Made by a program: the position numbers and the translations under genes. 64,000 nt of DNA from Terriglobia bacterium. Lineage in GTDB: Bacteria; Acidobacteriota; Terriglobia; Terriglobales; Acidobacteriaceae. Each line of letters opens with the position of its first letter. The first letter of the stretch is position 1. The stretch is from assembly GCA_020072845.1 (NCBI GenBank), contig JAIQGF010000014.1, forward strand, positions 124,001-188,000. The letters are read 5' to 3'. Below, one piece after another: positions 8,797-17,349 of the stretch. A model generated the notes under the pieces. It did not search any database. It saw nothing but the letters and a program-made list of their open reading frames with translations, and was not told where the DNA came from.

Positions 8797-9641
8797 GCTA
8801 CCACCTCGGCGCGCCGGGCGAGGATGCGATGGCGGTACGCGCCCCAGAGCGCCGCGCCCAGCGCGCCAGCATAAATGGAATCGGCGTGAGTGCGCACCCG
8901 CATGTCGAGTTTTTCTTCCGCGATCTTTTCCTCCAGGGCGCGCGTCAGGCCGATGTCGGAGGCGAGACCGCCGGTAACCGCCACGTCTCCGGAAGCGCCG
9001 ATGGCGCGCAGCAATTTGATGTAGCGTCCCGCCATGGAAAGGTGAATGCCTTTGAGAATGTCGTTGCGCGATATACCGCGGCTGACCATGTTGATCACGT
9101 CCGTTTCCGCCAGCACGGCGCAAATGCTGCTGACCAGCTCGGGATTCTTCGCTTCGCACGACAGCGGGCCGACATCTTCCAGCATGATGCCCAGGTAGCG
9201 CGCGACGTTCTCGAGAAACTGCCCAGAACCGGAGGCGCACTGGCTGGTCATGCGATAGTTCAACACGCGGCTGCGTTCGTCAATGCACATGGCACGCGCG
9301 TGCAGGGCGCCGACATCAATGACCGCACAAACGCCCGGCATCAGGAAAGCGGCGCCGCGCGCGTGCGTGGTCATGCCGTAAAAATGGCCGCTGCGAAAAT
9401 CCACCAGCTCGCCCTCGCCGGTGCTGGCGGTATAAGCAATGTCGTCGCGGCGCACCCCGGCTGATTGCAGCACAACTTCATAGCCTTCGCGAATGACCTT
9501 GCGCAGGTCGCGCCGGCGAATGCGCTCATTGTGCACGGCCAGAGGTTTCGCGGCGCCGTCCGCGGCGGTTTTGACCAGCACAAACTTTGCGCCGCTGGAG
9601 CCAACGTCCACGCCGGCGGCGATGATGGTCTCGGCGCTCAT
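8793..9641 (-). CDS. bcrD: Benzoyl-CoA reductase, subunit D (ATPase)
   Basis: This 282-residue subunit has the same length as I recall for Thauera BcrD and near-identical motifs. With BcrA it forms the ASKHA-fold ATPase module that drives electrons into the dearomatising subunits. Visible are the phosphate loop GVDVGSSGAKFVLV, the block FYGMTTHARGAA, and the two cysteine regions expected to help bind the [4Fe-4S] cluster shared with BcrA: TSQCASGSGQFLEN and SSICAVLAETDVINM. The start overlaps the bcrA stop (ATGA). The whole cluster is cytoplasmic. Confidence 0.95.
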   Translation of the reverse strand: MSAETIIAAGVDVGSSGAKFVLVKTAADGAAKPLAVHNERIRRRDLRKVIREGYEVVLQSAGVRRDDIAYTASTGEGELVDFRSGHFYGMTTHARGAAFLMPGVCAVIDVGALHARAMCIDERSRVLNYRMTSQCASGSGQFLENVARYLGIMLEDVGPLSCEAKNPELVSSICAVLAETDVINMVSRGISRNDILKGIHLSMAGRYIKLLRAIGASGDVAVTGGLASDIGLTRALEEKIAEEKLDMRVRTHADSIYAGALGAALWGAYRHRILARRAEVVA

Positions 9642-10975
9642 GCGGCGCGATCTCCTGCAGCATCGCGCAGAGCGAATAACGCCGCTCCGAGCGCTCCGGT
9701 GTAGATGGATTCGGAAGAAATATTGAGCGTGCGCTCGCCGTAATTATGGCGGACAAGGTTCTCCAGCGCGGAGACAGCGGCGGGATTACGCGCCACGCCG
9801 CCGGCAAAAGTGAATTCGTTGGAAATTCCTCCGGAGCGCGCCAGCAGCGACATGGCGCGCAGCATGATGGCGCGGTGCAGGCCGGCGAGGATGTCGGACT
9901 GCTTCTGGCCGAGCGAGAGGCGGTCGCGCAACTCGGCGCCGGCAAAGACGGTGCATGTGCTGTTGATCTTCACGCTGCAGGTGCTCTCCTGTGCGAGCGT
10001 GCCGAGTTCGTGCAGGCCGAGGTTCATTTCGTCGGCGATGTAACCAAGATAGCGGCCGCACCCCGCCGCGCAGCGGTCGTTCATCTGAAAGCTGGTGACG
10101 ATGCCGGCGGCGTCGACCTGAATCGCCTTGGTGTCCTGGCCGCCGATGTCGAGCACGGTGCGCGTGCCGGGAAACATGGCGTGCGCGCCGAGGCCGTGAC
10201 AGAGGATCTCGCTGCGAATCTGCTCTTTGGGAAATGGAAGTCGCTGGCGCCCGTATCCCGTGCCGACCATGCCCACGATGCGGAATTCGAGCGAGCGCAC
10301 TGAGGTGATGGTGGAACGAAGACTGGGGGCACGCTCCCGAATGGCCGCCGGCGCAGTGGCCAGGGTCTGTTCGAGAGCGGCGGCGGCGTGGCGCCCGAAG
10401 GCGTCGTCGGTGGCGGCGTTTTCCACTTCCAGGATGGTGGCATCAAACAGGCCGCAGAGAACGTCGAAGGAGATGCGCTTGGGATCGCTGCACTGCTCGG
10501 CGAGTTGCATGTAGTCGGCGGCGGCCAAGTCGCGGAAGAAATCGCTCTTGCGCACCGCCAGCTCGCTGAAATGCTCGGCGACCCGGGAGCGCATGGAGTC
10601 GCAGATACGCTTCAGAGATTCGTTGATCGCGTCGCGGTTGGAGGCGTAGCGGGGCGCGCCGGCATGGCGATGAAGCGCGGATTCGAGGTGGTTGAGTTGT
10701 TCCAGGTGCTGTTGACGGCGGAAATTGCGCGCCAGCGGTCCGAGAAATTTGTTCTCCATTCCCGTGAATTCGGGATCGGCGGCGAGCGCCTGGCGGACGA
10801 GTTCAAATCTGGACTGCACCAGGGCTTCCTCGCGCACGATCTGCGACGCGACCTCGTAATTGCTGCGGGTATTGGTGATGCCGCGGCCGATCACGCGGCC
10901 CGCACGGTCGAGCGCGACGGCTTTGGTCGTGGTCGAGCCGAGATCGATGCCCAGCACAATTTCCACCGCGCTCAT
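9638..10975 (-). CDS. bcrA: Benzoyl-CoA reductase, subunit A (ATPase)
   Basis: A 445-residue ASKHA-fold ATPase subunit of class I benzoyl-CoA reductase. The phosphate-binding loop is GIDLGSTTTKAVALD. A long insertion of about 200 residues follows, as in BcrA proteins, then DIGGQDTKAI. The cluster-binding cysteine regions are NDRCAAGCGRYLG and INSTCTVFAGAEL. In the family, two ATP are hydrolysed per two electrons transferred to benzoyl-CoA. Both ends are coupled by ATGA overlaps to bcrB and bcrD. Confidence 0.95.
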   Translation of the reverse strand: MSAVEIVLGIDLGSTTTKAVALDRAGRVIGRGITNTRSNYEVASQIVREEALVQSRFELVRQALAADPEFTGMENKFLGPLARNFRRQQHLEQLNHLESALHRHAGAPRYASNRDAINESLKRICDSMRSRVAEHFSELAVRKSDFFRDLAAADYMQLAEQCSDPKRISFDVLCGLFDATILEVENAATDDAFGRHAAAALEQTLATAPAAIRERAPSLRSTITSVRSLEFRIVGMVGTGYGRQRLPFPKEQIRSEILCHGLGAHAMFPGTRTVLDIGGQDTKAIQVDAAGIVTSFQMNDRCAAGCGRYLGYIADEMNLGLHELGTLAQESTCSVKINSTCTVFAGAELRDRLSLGQKQSDILAGLHRAIMLRAMSLLARSGGISNEFTFAGGVARNPAAVSALENLVRHNYGERTLNISSESIYTGALGAALFALRDAAGDRAA

Positions 10976-12255
10976 GCGCTCACCCGCTTTTGCTCGAGCA
11001 TCTGGAGGTAGCTCTCGATGCGGTTCTTGATATTGGCGGAGGAAAAGTAGCGCGGGTCCACCAGGTCGCTCTCGATGAAGCCGCCGGGGACGCCGGTACG
11101 CTGCTCGAGTTGGCGCAGCATGAGCAGTTGGCCGACGCTGAAGGAATTACAACTCTTGACGCTGTTGATCATGAACCCGTCGGCGCGGTATTCGCGGATG
11201 TAGCGCTCGAGCAGATCGACGCGCGCCGGCAAGCCCAGGTTCGTATAGCAACCGAGGCAGTATTCGGCGAGGCTCTCCAGCGGGCGGTTGGGGTCGTGGC
11301 GGAAGCCGCGGTCGTAGAGCCCGCCCACCTTGGTGTAGGTGCTGGCGACCACCACGGCGCCCTCGTCGTAGAACATCTTCCAGAACTCGCGGAAGCTGGT
11401 CCAGTTGGGCGGGCCTTCGACGACGAGGCGGTAGCGCTGCCGCTCCATCGTGCCTTCGGGCGTGATGGGGCCGAGGCCGAGGCGGATGCGCTCGGCGATT
11501 TCTTCGCGGAGCACGCGGTAGTAGTCGACGCCTTCGGCGGTGCCGCGGAAGGCGGTGAACATCGGCCCGATGTAGTAGACGCCGCCAAAGTAGGCGTCAA
11601 TCGGCGAGGGCTCGTGTTTCGCGCTCTCCAGCACCCAGACCAGATCGTCTTCCGCCTGCGCGGAGAGGGCGAGCATCTCCGAAAGGCGCGCCTCGTCGTA
11701 GCGGCGTCCGCTGATTTGCTCCAGCTTGGGGATGACCTCGGAACGAAGCTGCTGCACAACATAATCCACATGGTGCGGTTCAATGCGGCCGTTGGCCAGG
11801 TACGGTACGTGCAGCATGGCGACCGGGCATTGATATTCCTGCCGCAGCAGTTCGAACCACTTCAGAAACGTGAAACAGCCGGTGTAGGAAAGCAGCAGCA
11901 GGTCGGGACGCGGTAGCAGGACACCCGTCGGGCCAACGTTGCCCGACTTCAGCATGCCGATGTCGCACTTCACGTAGGTGCAGACATCCTCGCTGTGGCC
12001 CTGCTTTTCCGCTTCCGCGATGAAGTTGGCCGAGAGCTTGCGCATGCCCGACTGCAACGCGTTGATTTCCGGAAGGATCGGCAGCAGGTCGAAGGAGCGC
12101 AGCAATTCCGTGAGGTTCCCGGGAACGAAGGTGGAGACGACTTGCTGGCCGGTTTCGCGCGCCCGCCCCAGCGACTCGTAGTAATTCCCCACCAGCTCCT
12201 TCTGCAGCACCATGCTGCGCTCTTTCTGCACGGATGTATCCTGCAATCCGCTCAT
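10972..12255 (-). CDS. bcrB: Benzoyl-CoA reductase, subunit B
   Basis: A 427-residue subunit of the dearomatising BcrBC module, related to 2-hydroxyacyl-CoA dehydratase subunits. Candidate cluster-ligating cysteines are in LSYTGCFTFLKW, YVKCDIGML, AEYCLGCYTNLG and SVKSCNSFSVGQ. The chosen start, ATG 12255, overlaps the bcrC stop (ATGA); an in-frame start at 12267 would overlap by 16 bases. With BcrC it should bind benzoyl-CoA and two [4Fe-4S] clusters. Confidence 0.93.
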   Translation of the reverse strand: MSGLQDTSVQKERSMVLQKELVGNYYESLGRARETGQQVVSTFVPGNLTELLRSFDLLPILPEINALQSGMRKLSANFIAEAEKQGHSEDVCTYVKCDIGMLKSGNVGPTGVLLPRPDLLLLSYTGCFTFLKWFELLRQEYQCPVAMLHVPYLANGRIEPHHVDYVVQQLRSEVIPKLEQISGRRYDEARLSEMLALSAQAEDDLVWVLESAKHEPSPIDAYFGGVYYIGPMFTAFRGTAEGVDYYRVLREEIAERIRLGLGPITPEGTMERQRYRLVVEGPPNWTSFREFWKMFYDEGAVVVASTYTKVGGLYDRGFRHDPNRPLESLAEYCLGCYTNLGLPARVDLLERYIREYRADGFMINSVKSCNSFSVGQLLMLRQLEQRTGVPGGFIESDLVDPRYFSSANIKNRIESYLQMLEQKRVSA

Positions 12256-13421
12256 GCCTCGCTCCACAGCCGGATGGAATCCGAAAACGTGCCGGCCTGT
12301 TCGCGGATGACGGCGAACTGTCCCGTGTCCTCGGAATACTTGAACTGCGTGTGGGGAATGCGCTCGCGCTCGAGCGCCGCCACCAGCATGGGCTGTTCGA
12401 GCAGCGCAGGATCACAAAAACTGGGTGCGCAAAAAATGACGCCGTCGGCGCGGTCGCGGCGTACCGAATCCACCAGCCACCGCCCGCGCTGACCGTCCGG
12501 CGCGTAGCACGAGGCGGTGGCAACGCTGTGCGCCAGGTAAGCGTGCGCGAGGTTCTCGAGGGGATTGCCGTCTTCCGGCACGTCGGCGGTGAACCAGCGC
12601 AACCCGAGCAGCAGGTCGTCGTCCACGATCCAACAGCCCGCACGTTCCAGGGTAACGAGCAAGGCCACCGGAGGCTGCTCGCAGAACATGCCGGTCAGCA
12701 CAATGCGGCTGCGGTCCTCGGCAAGTCCAGGTTCCTGCGAAGCCAGATCGAGGTAGCGGCGCACCATCGTGGTGTGCTCCTCCGGGGGAAGCACACTGCC
12801 CGCTCGCAGCACCGCATAAACCTGCGCGATGGGGTAGAGCCACGGCGAGCGGCTGCGTGCCTGGTAGAGTTCCCGGAGCACCCGGCGGTTCTGGTTGTAC
12901 ACCTGAATGCTGCTGCGGAGGTCTTCATCGGAAATCGGCCGGCCGGCCAGTCGAACCATGTCGTCGCGCATCGCCGCCAATTCCCGCCGCCAGAATTCGC
13001 CTCCGACACGAGCGTCGTAATTCTGGGGAAGGTCCACATAGCGCACATAGCGTCCGGGAAAGAGCATGCTCCACATGCCGCTCAGGTTGCGGATCACATC
13101 GCAAATGGATGGGAACAACATGCCTTCGAGCGCGTCCAGGCGTCCCGAAAGCGCCAGTTCGATCGTGCTGCGCGGGATGTGGCAGATGTAGCTCTGGAAG
13201 TAGGCATCGCCGCGGATGATCTCCAGCCGATCGCCGCCGCCGAAGATGCCGACCGGCAGCATCCCGGCGGCGTGAATCAGTTCCCGCGGGACATACATCG
13301 GCATGTAGCCGATCGCCTTCCGCCCGGGTGCGGCGGATTTCCATTCCGCAACCGCCTTGAAGTCCAGATCTTCATACAGCGCTTGCGCGTGGCCGAGGAT
13401 TGCTTCCAGTTCCCGGTTCAA
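12252..13421 (-). CDS. bcrC: Benzoyl-CoA reductase, subunit C
   Basis: A 389-residue partner of BcrB, close to the family length of about 383. Characteristic stretches are GRKAIGYMPMYVPRELIHAA near the N-terminus, SYICHIPRS, FPSICDVIRNLSG, TGMFCEQPPVALL and APSFCDPALLEQP. The cysteines in the last four are candidate cluster ligands. The start appears to be TTG 13421, sharing TTGA with the oah stop and preceded by AAAGGA. Confidence 0.93.
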   Translation of the reverse strand: MNRELEAILGHAQALYEDLDFKAVAEWKSAAPGRKAIGYMPMYVPRELIHAAGMLPVGIFGGGDRLEIIRGDAYFQSYICHIPRSTIELALSGRLDALEGMLFPSICDVIRNLSGMWSMLFPGRYVRYVDLPQNYDARVGGEFWRRELAAMRDDMVRLAGRPISDEDLRSSIQVYNQNRRVLRELYQARSRSPWLYPIAQVYAVLRAGSVLPPEEHTTMVRRYLDLASQEPGLAEDRSRIVLTGMFCEQPPVALLVTLERAGCWIVDDDLLLGLRWFTADVPEDGNPLENLAHAYLAHSVATASCYAPDGQRGRWLVDSVRRDRADGVIFCAPSFCDPALLEQPMLVAALERERIPHTQFKYSEDTGQFAVIREQAGTFSDSIRLWSEA

Positions 13422-14518
13422 GCGGTCGTTCCTTTCTTCTTTATGCCCGGCGTAATTTCCGCGATCAACTCCTCACTCCAGCGCACACCTTCCGCCAGAC
13501 GCTGGCGCAGGAGCACGAAGTCCACCTCGCGCTGCTGCTTCGGCCCGAAGTGGAATGCGCGGAAGCCGGCGTTGCCCTCGGTCATCATGTTCAGCGCCAG
13601 CCATGCGCGGTTGGTTTCGCGATTCCGGTCCCAGTGTTCCAGCTTGTGCTTGCGCACGCTTTCGATGGTCTTCGCCATGCACTCCGGCATGGTGTGCAGC
13701 AGCTTGGTACAGAGCTGCTCCACGGCGTCATCGAGCAGCGCAAGATCAATCGCGCCGCTGGACATCGCGGCCTTGCCGGCTTCGCGGGCGTCACCGATTT
13801 TCCAGTCTCCGAATACGTGCCGGCCAAACTCGTCGTGCTCGCGGTCGGTCACCACCAGCGGGTTGGCAACGTACTTGCTGTCCAGCATGAGCGCGGGCAC
13901 GATCTGCGTGAGTCCGCCGAGGCGATAGAAACGATGCGCGCTCCAGGGTTCACACAGCGTGGCGCTGTACATCGCGTGTTCGATCCCGACGAACAGCGGC
14001 AGGAAATCGGTGCTGCCGCCGTCGGGCACGGAACCGTGCCGCGGCCCGGCCTGGCCGAACACGGCGAGATCGCTGGCGACGGAAAAATCGCAGGCCATGC
14101 CGATCTCCTGCCCGCCGCCGACGCGCATGCCGTTCACGCGACAGATCACCGGCTTGTCGCAGTGCAGGATGGCGGTGACCATGTCGTTGAACAGGCGCAT
14201 GTACTGGCGGTATTCGCCGGGCGCGCCGGCGTAGACCTCGGCGTACTCGCGCGTGTTGCCGCCGGTGCAAAATGCCTGCGTGCCCGTGCCGGTCAGCACC
14301 ACCGCCACCGCGGCGCGGTCGTTGCCGGCCTGGCGCAGCGCGAGGATGACCTCTTTGATCATGGTGGTGGTGTAGCTGTTCAACTCGCGCGGGTTGTTCA
14401 GCACGATCCACACGTTGTGGAGCCCGTTGACGAGCTTGCCGTCACGATCGCGCGCCGGTTTGCGTTCGATCAGGATTTCGCTCGGGCAAAACTTTTCGAC
14501 CAGGTTGTGGTCCTTCAT
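13418..14518 (-). CDS. oah: 6-oxocyclohex-1-ene-1-carbonyl-CoA hydrolase
   Basis: This 366-residue member of the enoyl-CoA hydratase superfamily is the ring-opening hydrolase (Oah/BamA) that gives 3-hydroxypimelyl-CoA. It has the family N-terminus NLVEKFCPSEILIE, the oxyanion-region segments FCTGGNTREYAEVYAG and NGMRVGGGQEIGMACDFS, and HGSVPDGGSTDFLP. BamA is widely used as a marker of anaerobic aromatic degradation. It overlaps had (ATGA) and bcrC (TTGA), so it is part of one coupled message. Confidence 0.94.
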   Translation of the reverse strand: MKDHNLVEKFCPSEILIERKPARDRDGKLVNGLHNVWIVLNNPRELNSYTTTMIKEVILALRQAGNDRAAVAVVLTGTGTQAFCTGGNTREYAEVYAGAPGEYRQYMRLFNDMVTAILHCDKPVICRVNGMRVGGGQEIGMACDFSVASDLAVFGQAGPRHGSVPDGGSTDFLPLFVGIEHAMYSATLCEPWSAHRFYRLGGLTQIVPALMLDSKYVANPLVVTDREHDEFGRHVFGDWKIGDAREAGKAAMSSGAIDLALLDDAVEQLCTKLLHTMPECMAKTIESVRKHKLEHWDRNRETNRAWLALNMMTEGNAGFRAFHFGPKQQREVDFVLLRQRLAEGVRWSEELIAEITPGIKKKGTTA

Positions 14519-15624
14519 GGTTTCGATCCTTGTTGCTGAGGAACCAGCACGGCTCGGCGACGCAGTTGATGGTGATGCGCGGCTTCCAGTACCTGCACGG
14601 CTTCGTCCAGGGGGTGGAGTTCGACGAAGGGCGCGAGTTGCACTTTGCCGTCGAGCACCGTCGCGAGCGCGTGCGGATACTGTTCTGGAGGGCAGCCCCA
14701 GTTGCCGCGCGCGGTGGCGTCAAAGGCCATCAGGTTGGAAAGGCGCAATTCTACTTTTTGCGCGGTGTATCCGACCACCGCCAGATGAGCGCCGGGATCG
14801 AGCAGGCTGAATGCGGTCTGCTGGCCGGCGGTGGTGCCGCTGGTTTCAAAGATCTTGAGGCCAATGCCGCGCCGGCCACTCTGCTTCGCGAAAGAGCGCA
14901 CCGCGGAACGCACGTCTGCGCACTCACGGCTGTTCACGGCAAGCGAAGCGCCGTGTTGCGCGGCAAGTTCCAGGCGCCCGTTGTCAACGTCAATCGCCGC
15001 CACGGCTGCGCCCAAGGCGGCCGCGATCTGCGCGCCGAAACCCCCGATTCCGCCGACGCCGACGAAGATAGCAACGTTGTCCGCGCCGAGGCCGGAGCGG
15101 CGAATCGCCTCGTAGGGGGTCGTTACCGCGTCGGCCACCACCGACAGCATCTCCAGCGTGATGCCGGCGGGCAGTTGGTCGGGTACGGGGCAGAGGCCGC
15201 GCGCGGGCACGCGAACGTGCGTGGCGAATCCACCATCGCCATCATTGCCCGGCATGAATTGCTTGCGGCAGATGGTGGCATGGCCGCAGCCACAAGCGTC
15301 GCAGGCGCCGCAAGGAATCACGGCGGGCACGATGACCGAGCGCCCCAGCCATTCTCCGGCCTGTTCCCCCGCGAGCACGACGCGCCCGGAGATCTCGTGG
15401 CCCAGGATCAAAGGCAGGCCATGGCGGGTGGGGACGCCGTCGTAGGCAAATCCGATGTCGGTGTGGCAGACGCCGCAGCCGGCAACCTGGATGAGGACAT
15501 CGTCCGCCGCGAGGTGCGGTGGGGCTGCCTCGACGCGAGCGAATTTTCCTTGGGCGACTAAAGCCAGGCCTGGCACGAGGGCGGGCGCGGCACAACCCGG
15601 TGGCGTAGACCGGACGGCAGCCAT
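14515..15624 (-). CDS. had: 6-hydroxycyclohex-1-ene-1-carbonyl-CoA dehydrogenase
   Basis: A zinc-type medium-chain alcohol dehydrogenase of about 369 residues, giving the 6-oxo substrate of Oah. The catalytic zinc region is GCGVCHTDIGF with LGHEISG; the structural-zinc cysteines are in PCGACDACGCGHATIC; the NAD-binding turn is GVGGIGGFGAQ. Three in-frame ATGs compete (15636, 15630, 15624). I prefer 15624 because GGGGA sits about 5 bases before it, while 15636 directly abuts the palindrome. It is the promoter-proximal gene of the operon. Confidence 0.92.
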   Translation of the reverse strand: MAAVRSTPPGCAAPALVPGLALVAQGKFARVEAAPPHLAADDVLIQVAGCGVCHTDIGFAYDGVPTRHGLPLILGHEISGRVVLAGEQAGEWLGRSVIVPAVIPCGACDACGCGHATICRKQFMPGNDGDGGFATHVRVPARGLCPVPDQLPAGITLEMLSVVADAVTTPYEAIRRSGLGADNVAIFVGVGGIGGFGAQIAAALGAAVAAIDVDNGRLELAAQHGASLAVNSRECADVRSAVRSFAKQSGRRGIGLKIFETSGTTAGQQTAFSLLDPGAHLAVVGYTAQKVELRLSNLMAFDATARGNWGCPPEQYPHALATVLDGKVQLAPFVELHPLDEAVQVLEAAHHHQLRRRAVLVPQQQGSKP

Positions 15625-15636
15625 GGTCATCCCCAT

Positions 15637-15652
15637 TCGAACGAACGTTCGA
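15637..15652. promoter_or_regulatory. 16-bp palindrome, likely repressor operator
   Basis: The sequence TCGAACGAACGTTCGA is an inverted repeat with perfect 7-base arms around a central AA. It lies immediately downstream of the predicted -10 box and abuts the start of had. Its size and AACG/CGTT core resemble operators of TetR-family acyl-CoA regulators. No regulator gene is adjacent, so the binding protein is unknown. Confidence 0.7.
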
Positions 15653-15681
15653 TATATACAAGCTTACGGGGCCTCGGGCAA
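15653..15681 (-). promoter_or_regulatory. Sigma70-like promoter of the bcr operon
   Basis: On the minus strand TTGCCC (-35) is followed after 17 bases by TATATA (-10). Transcription would start within or next to the palindrome, so a bound protein should block initiation. The untranslated leader would be very short. Confidence 0.55.
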
Positions 15682-15767
15682 CACGGCTGTGACCGCCATC
15701 ACGCCCCGCTGTGACCATCTGGCGGGGATGGATCTGTAGATTAAGGACGCCGAGCGCTACCCTGCTC

Positions 15768-16154
15768 TCACGCGTAATCGATGGGGTGGCTCTTCAGCCA
15801 GTGCTGATCGCGCGCCGCGGCCACATTGGTTATGGCGCCGCGAGCGACGGTTTCAGCGAAGGTGTGACTATTCCATGCGAAGCTTGCCGCAAAGCCGACG
15901 GCGCCGCCGAGAGCACCGTAGGCAACCGCCCGGACCGCCGGCTGGTGTTTCCTGCCCAGGTACCCGCCCACCACGCCGATGCATGCACCAAGGGTTGCGA
16001 GCTTCAATGCTTTCTTGTTCACATCGGCGAGAAACGGGGAGATCGGACCCCCGTTTAGAAACGCCGTGCGACCTCTGCTCGCTCCCTGGAGGCCGGAACC
16101 AACCAGCTCCCGCCCGTAACCAACGATGGATGCAATCCGCTCGTGCAGATTCAT
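15768..16154 (-). CDS. Small Gly/Ala-rich membrane protein
   Basis: A 128-residue protein with two likely membrane-spanning or glycine-zipper-like stretches (ATLGACIGVVGGYLG and AVAYGALGGAVGFAASFA). The N-terminus is soluble. I do not recognise a family. The ribosome-binding site before ATG 16154 is weak. It faces the same way as the bcr operon, but the operon promoter lies between them, so it is probably a separate unit. Confidence 0.5.
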   Translation of the reverse strand: MNLHERIASIVGYGRELVGSGLQGASRGRTAFLNGGPISPFLADVNKKALKLATLGACIGVVGGYLGRKHQPAVRAVAYGALGGAVGFAASFAWNSHTFAETVARGAITNVAAARDQHWLKSHPIDYA

Positions 16155-16285
16155 GACAAGGATGCTCCCAGAAGCCCGGCCTATGTTCTCGTGGCTTGTC
16201 TCCCGGTGCAGTGACGGGGGTCACGCGAACCAGTGCGGGCACAAGCGATTCTCGAGGACTCCGGCCAAGTCGTCAAGAATCACGG

Positions 16286-16332
16286 TGGCCAGGGACGGAA
16301 TCGAACCGCCGACGCCAGCCATTTCAGGGCTG
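16286..16332 (-). pseudogene. tRNA-Phe 3' half (anticodon arm to acceptor)
   Basis: Read on the minus strand, this contains an anticodon arm with 5-bp stem CAGCC/GGCTG and loop CTGAAAT (anticodon GAA at 16323-16325). A five-base variable loop follows, then a T arm GGCGG-TTCGATT-CCGTC and the acceptor strand CCTGGCC plus discriminator A. The D arm and 5' acceptor strand (expected GGCCAGG) are absent, and the end reads CCG instead of CCA. Half-tRNAs of this kind are classic scars of integration into a tRNA gene. Confidence 0.65.
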
Positions 16333-16499
16333 TCGTCGCCCTAATCTATCGGTTGTGGCAAGATCTGCCCTCGCGTCAAGAGACGCAACAAAATCCTCCA
16401 CAGCGGGTTCCAACAGATAGCCACTTTGCCACAAGGATTTTGTCCGGACGGGAAAGGCCCCTTAACCGAGGAGGCCCGTCGCGGGAAGGAAGGTAAGCC

Positions 16500-17198
16500 A
16501 TGTTAACCAGGAAAATGAAGCTGGCCTTGGCGGCGTCGCTGGTGCTGATGCTGTGCGGGGCGGGCTTCGCCCAGGAGCAAGAGCACAACCGGGCATATCA
16601 ACATCAACAAGGTTCTCGTGACGGGCACAATGACCGCGCACGCGACCACAGCTATCGCACGCCCGACCACCGCCAGGACGAATACCGCGGGAATGGCCAG
16701 TACAGGCGCTACCCCAACGGTCCGTATGGCGGCTCTACCAACGGCACTTACCGCCATAGTCCCTACTACGGGAATGGCCAGTACGGTGGCTATTACAACG
16801 GTCCGTACGGTGGCTATGGCAACGGCCCTTACGGCAATAGTCCCTACTACGGGAACGGCCAGTACGGTCGTTATCCCAACGGTCAGTATGGCGGCTACGG
16901 CAACGGCCAGTACGGCAACTACGGCGGCAACGCGCAAAGCGTGGCCTACAACCAAGGGTATCAGACCGGCCTATCTTACGGGGCGGCGGACCGCAATAAC
17001 GGTCACAGCTACCGTCCGACCTACAGCAGCACCTATCAAAACGGCACCAGTGGCTACCACTCCTCCATGGGCAGCCAGACGGCGTACAAGAATGCGTTCC
17101 GGCAAGGCTACCAGGCCGGCTACCAACGCGGCTACGGCTCTGGCGGCTCTGGCGGCTACGGTGGTTACGGCGGCGGCTACGGCGGGCGGAGGTACTAG
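16500..17198 (+). CDS. Secreted Gly/Tyr/Asn-rich repeat protein
   Basis: A 232-residue protein with a Sec signal peptide (cleavage near GAGFAQ). The mature part is low-complexity: repeats of GNGQYGGY, NGPYGGY and NSPYYGNGQYG from about residue 60 to 145, then a region of spaced Gly/Tyr/Gln ending in a Gly-rich tail. AGGAAGG precedes ATG 16500 and a good terminator follows. The composition suggests an envelope or matrix structural protein. No enzyme motif is visible. Confidence 0.75.
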   Translation: MLTRKMKLALAASLVLMLCGAGFAQEQEHNRAYQHQQGSRDGHNDRARDHSYRTPDHRQDEYRGNGQYRRYPNGPYGGSTNGTYRHSPYYGNGQYGGYYNGPYGGYGNGPYGNSPYYGNGQYGRYPNGQYGGYGNGQYGNYGGNAQSVAYNQGYQTGLSYGAADRNNGHSYRPTYSSTYQNGTSGYHSSMGSQTAYKNAFRQGYQAGYQRGYGSGGSGGYGGYGGGYGGRRY

Positions 17199-17231
17199 TC
17201 GCGAGTCCCGAGTCGCGCGTAAGTAAGAATT

Positions 17232-17257
17232 GCGGGCCATACGGCCCGCGATTTTTT
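17232..17257 (+). terminator. Rho-independent terminator
   Basis: GCGGGCC - ATAC - GGCCCGC forms a perfect 7-bp GC-rich stem followed closely by a run of seven T. It lies 33 bases after the stop of the Gly/Tyr-rich secreted protein. Confidence 0.88.
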
Positions 17258-17349
17258 TATGTGGGCGACGCAAATTGCGCGCAAAATCGCACCCGAGAAC
17301 GAACATCTTTCCCGCTCTCGTGAAAGCATCCTCGAGGAGGACTCGCCGC

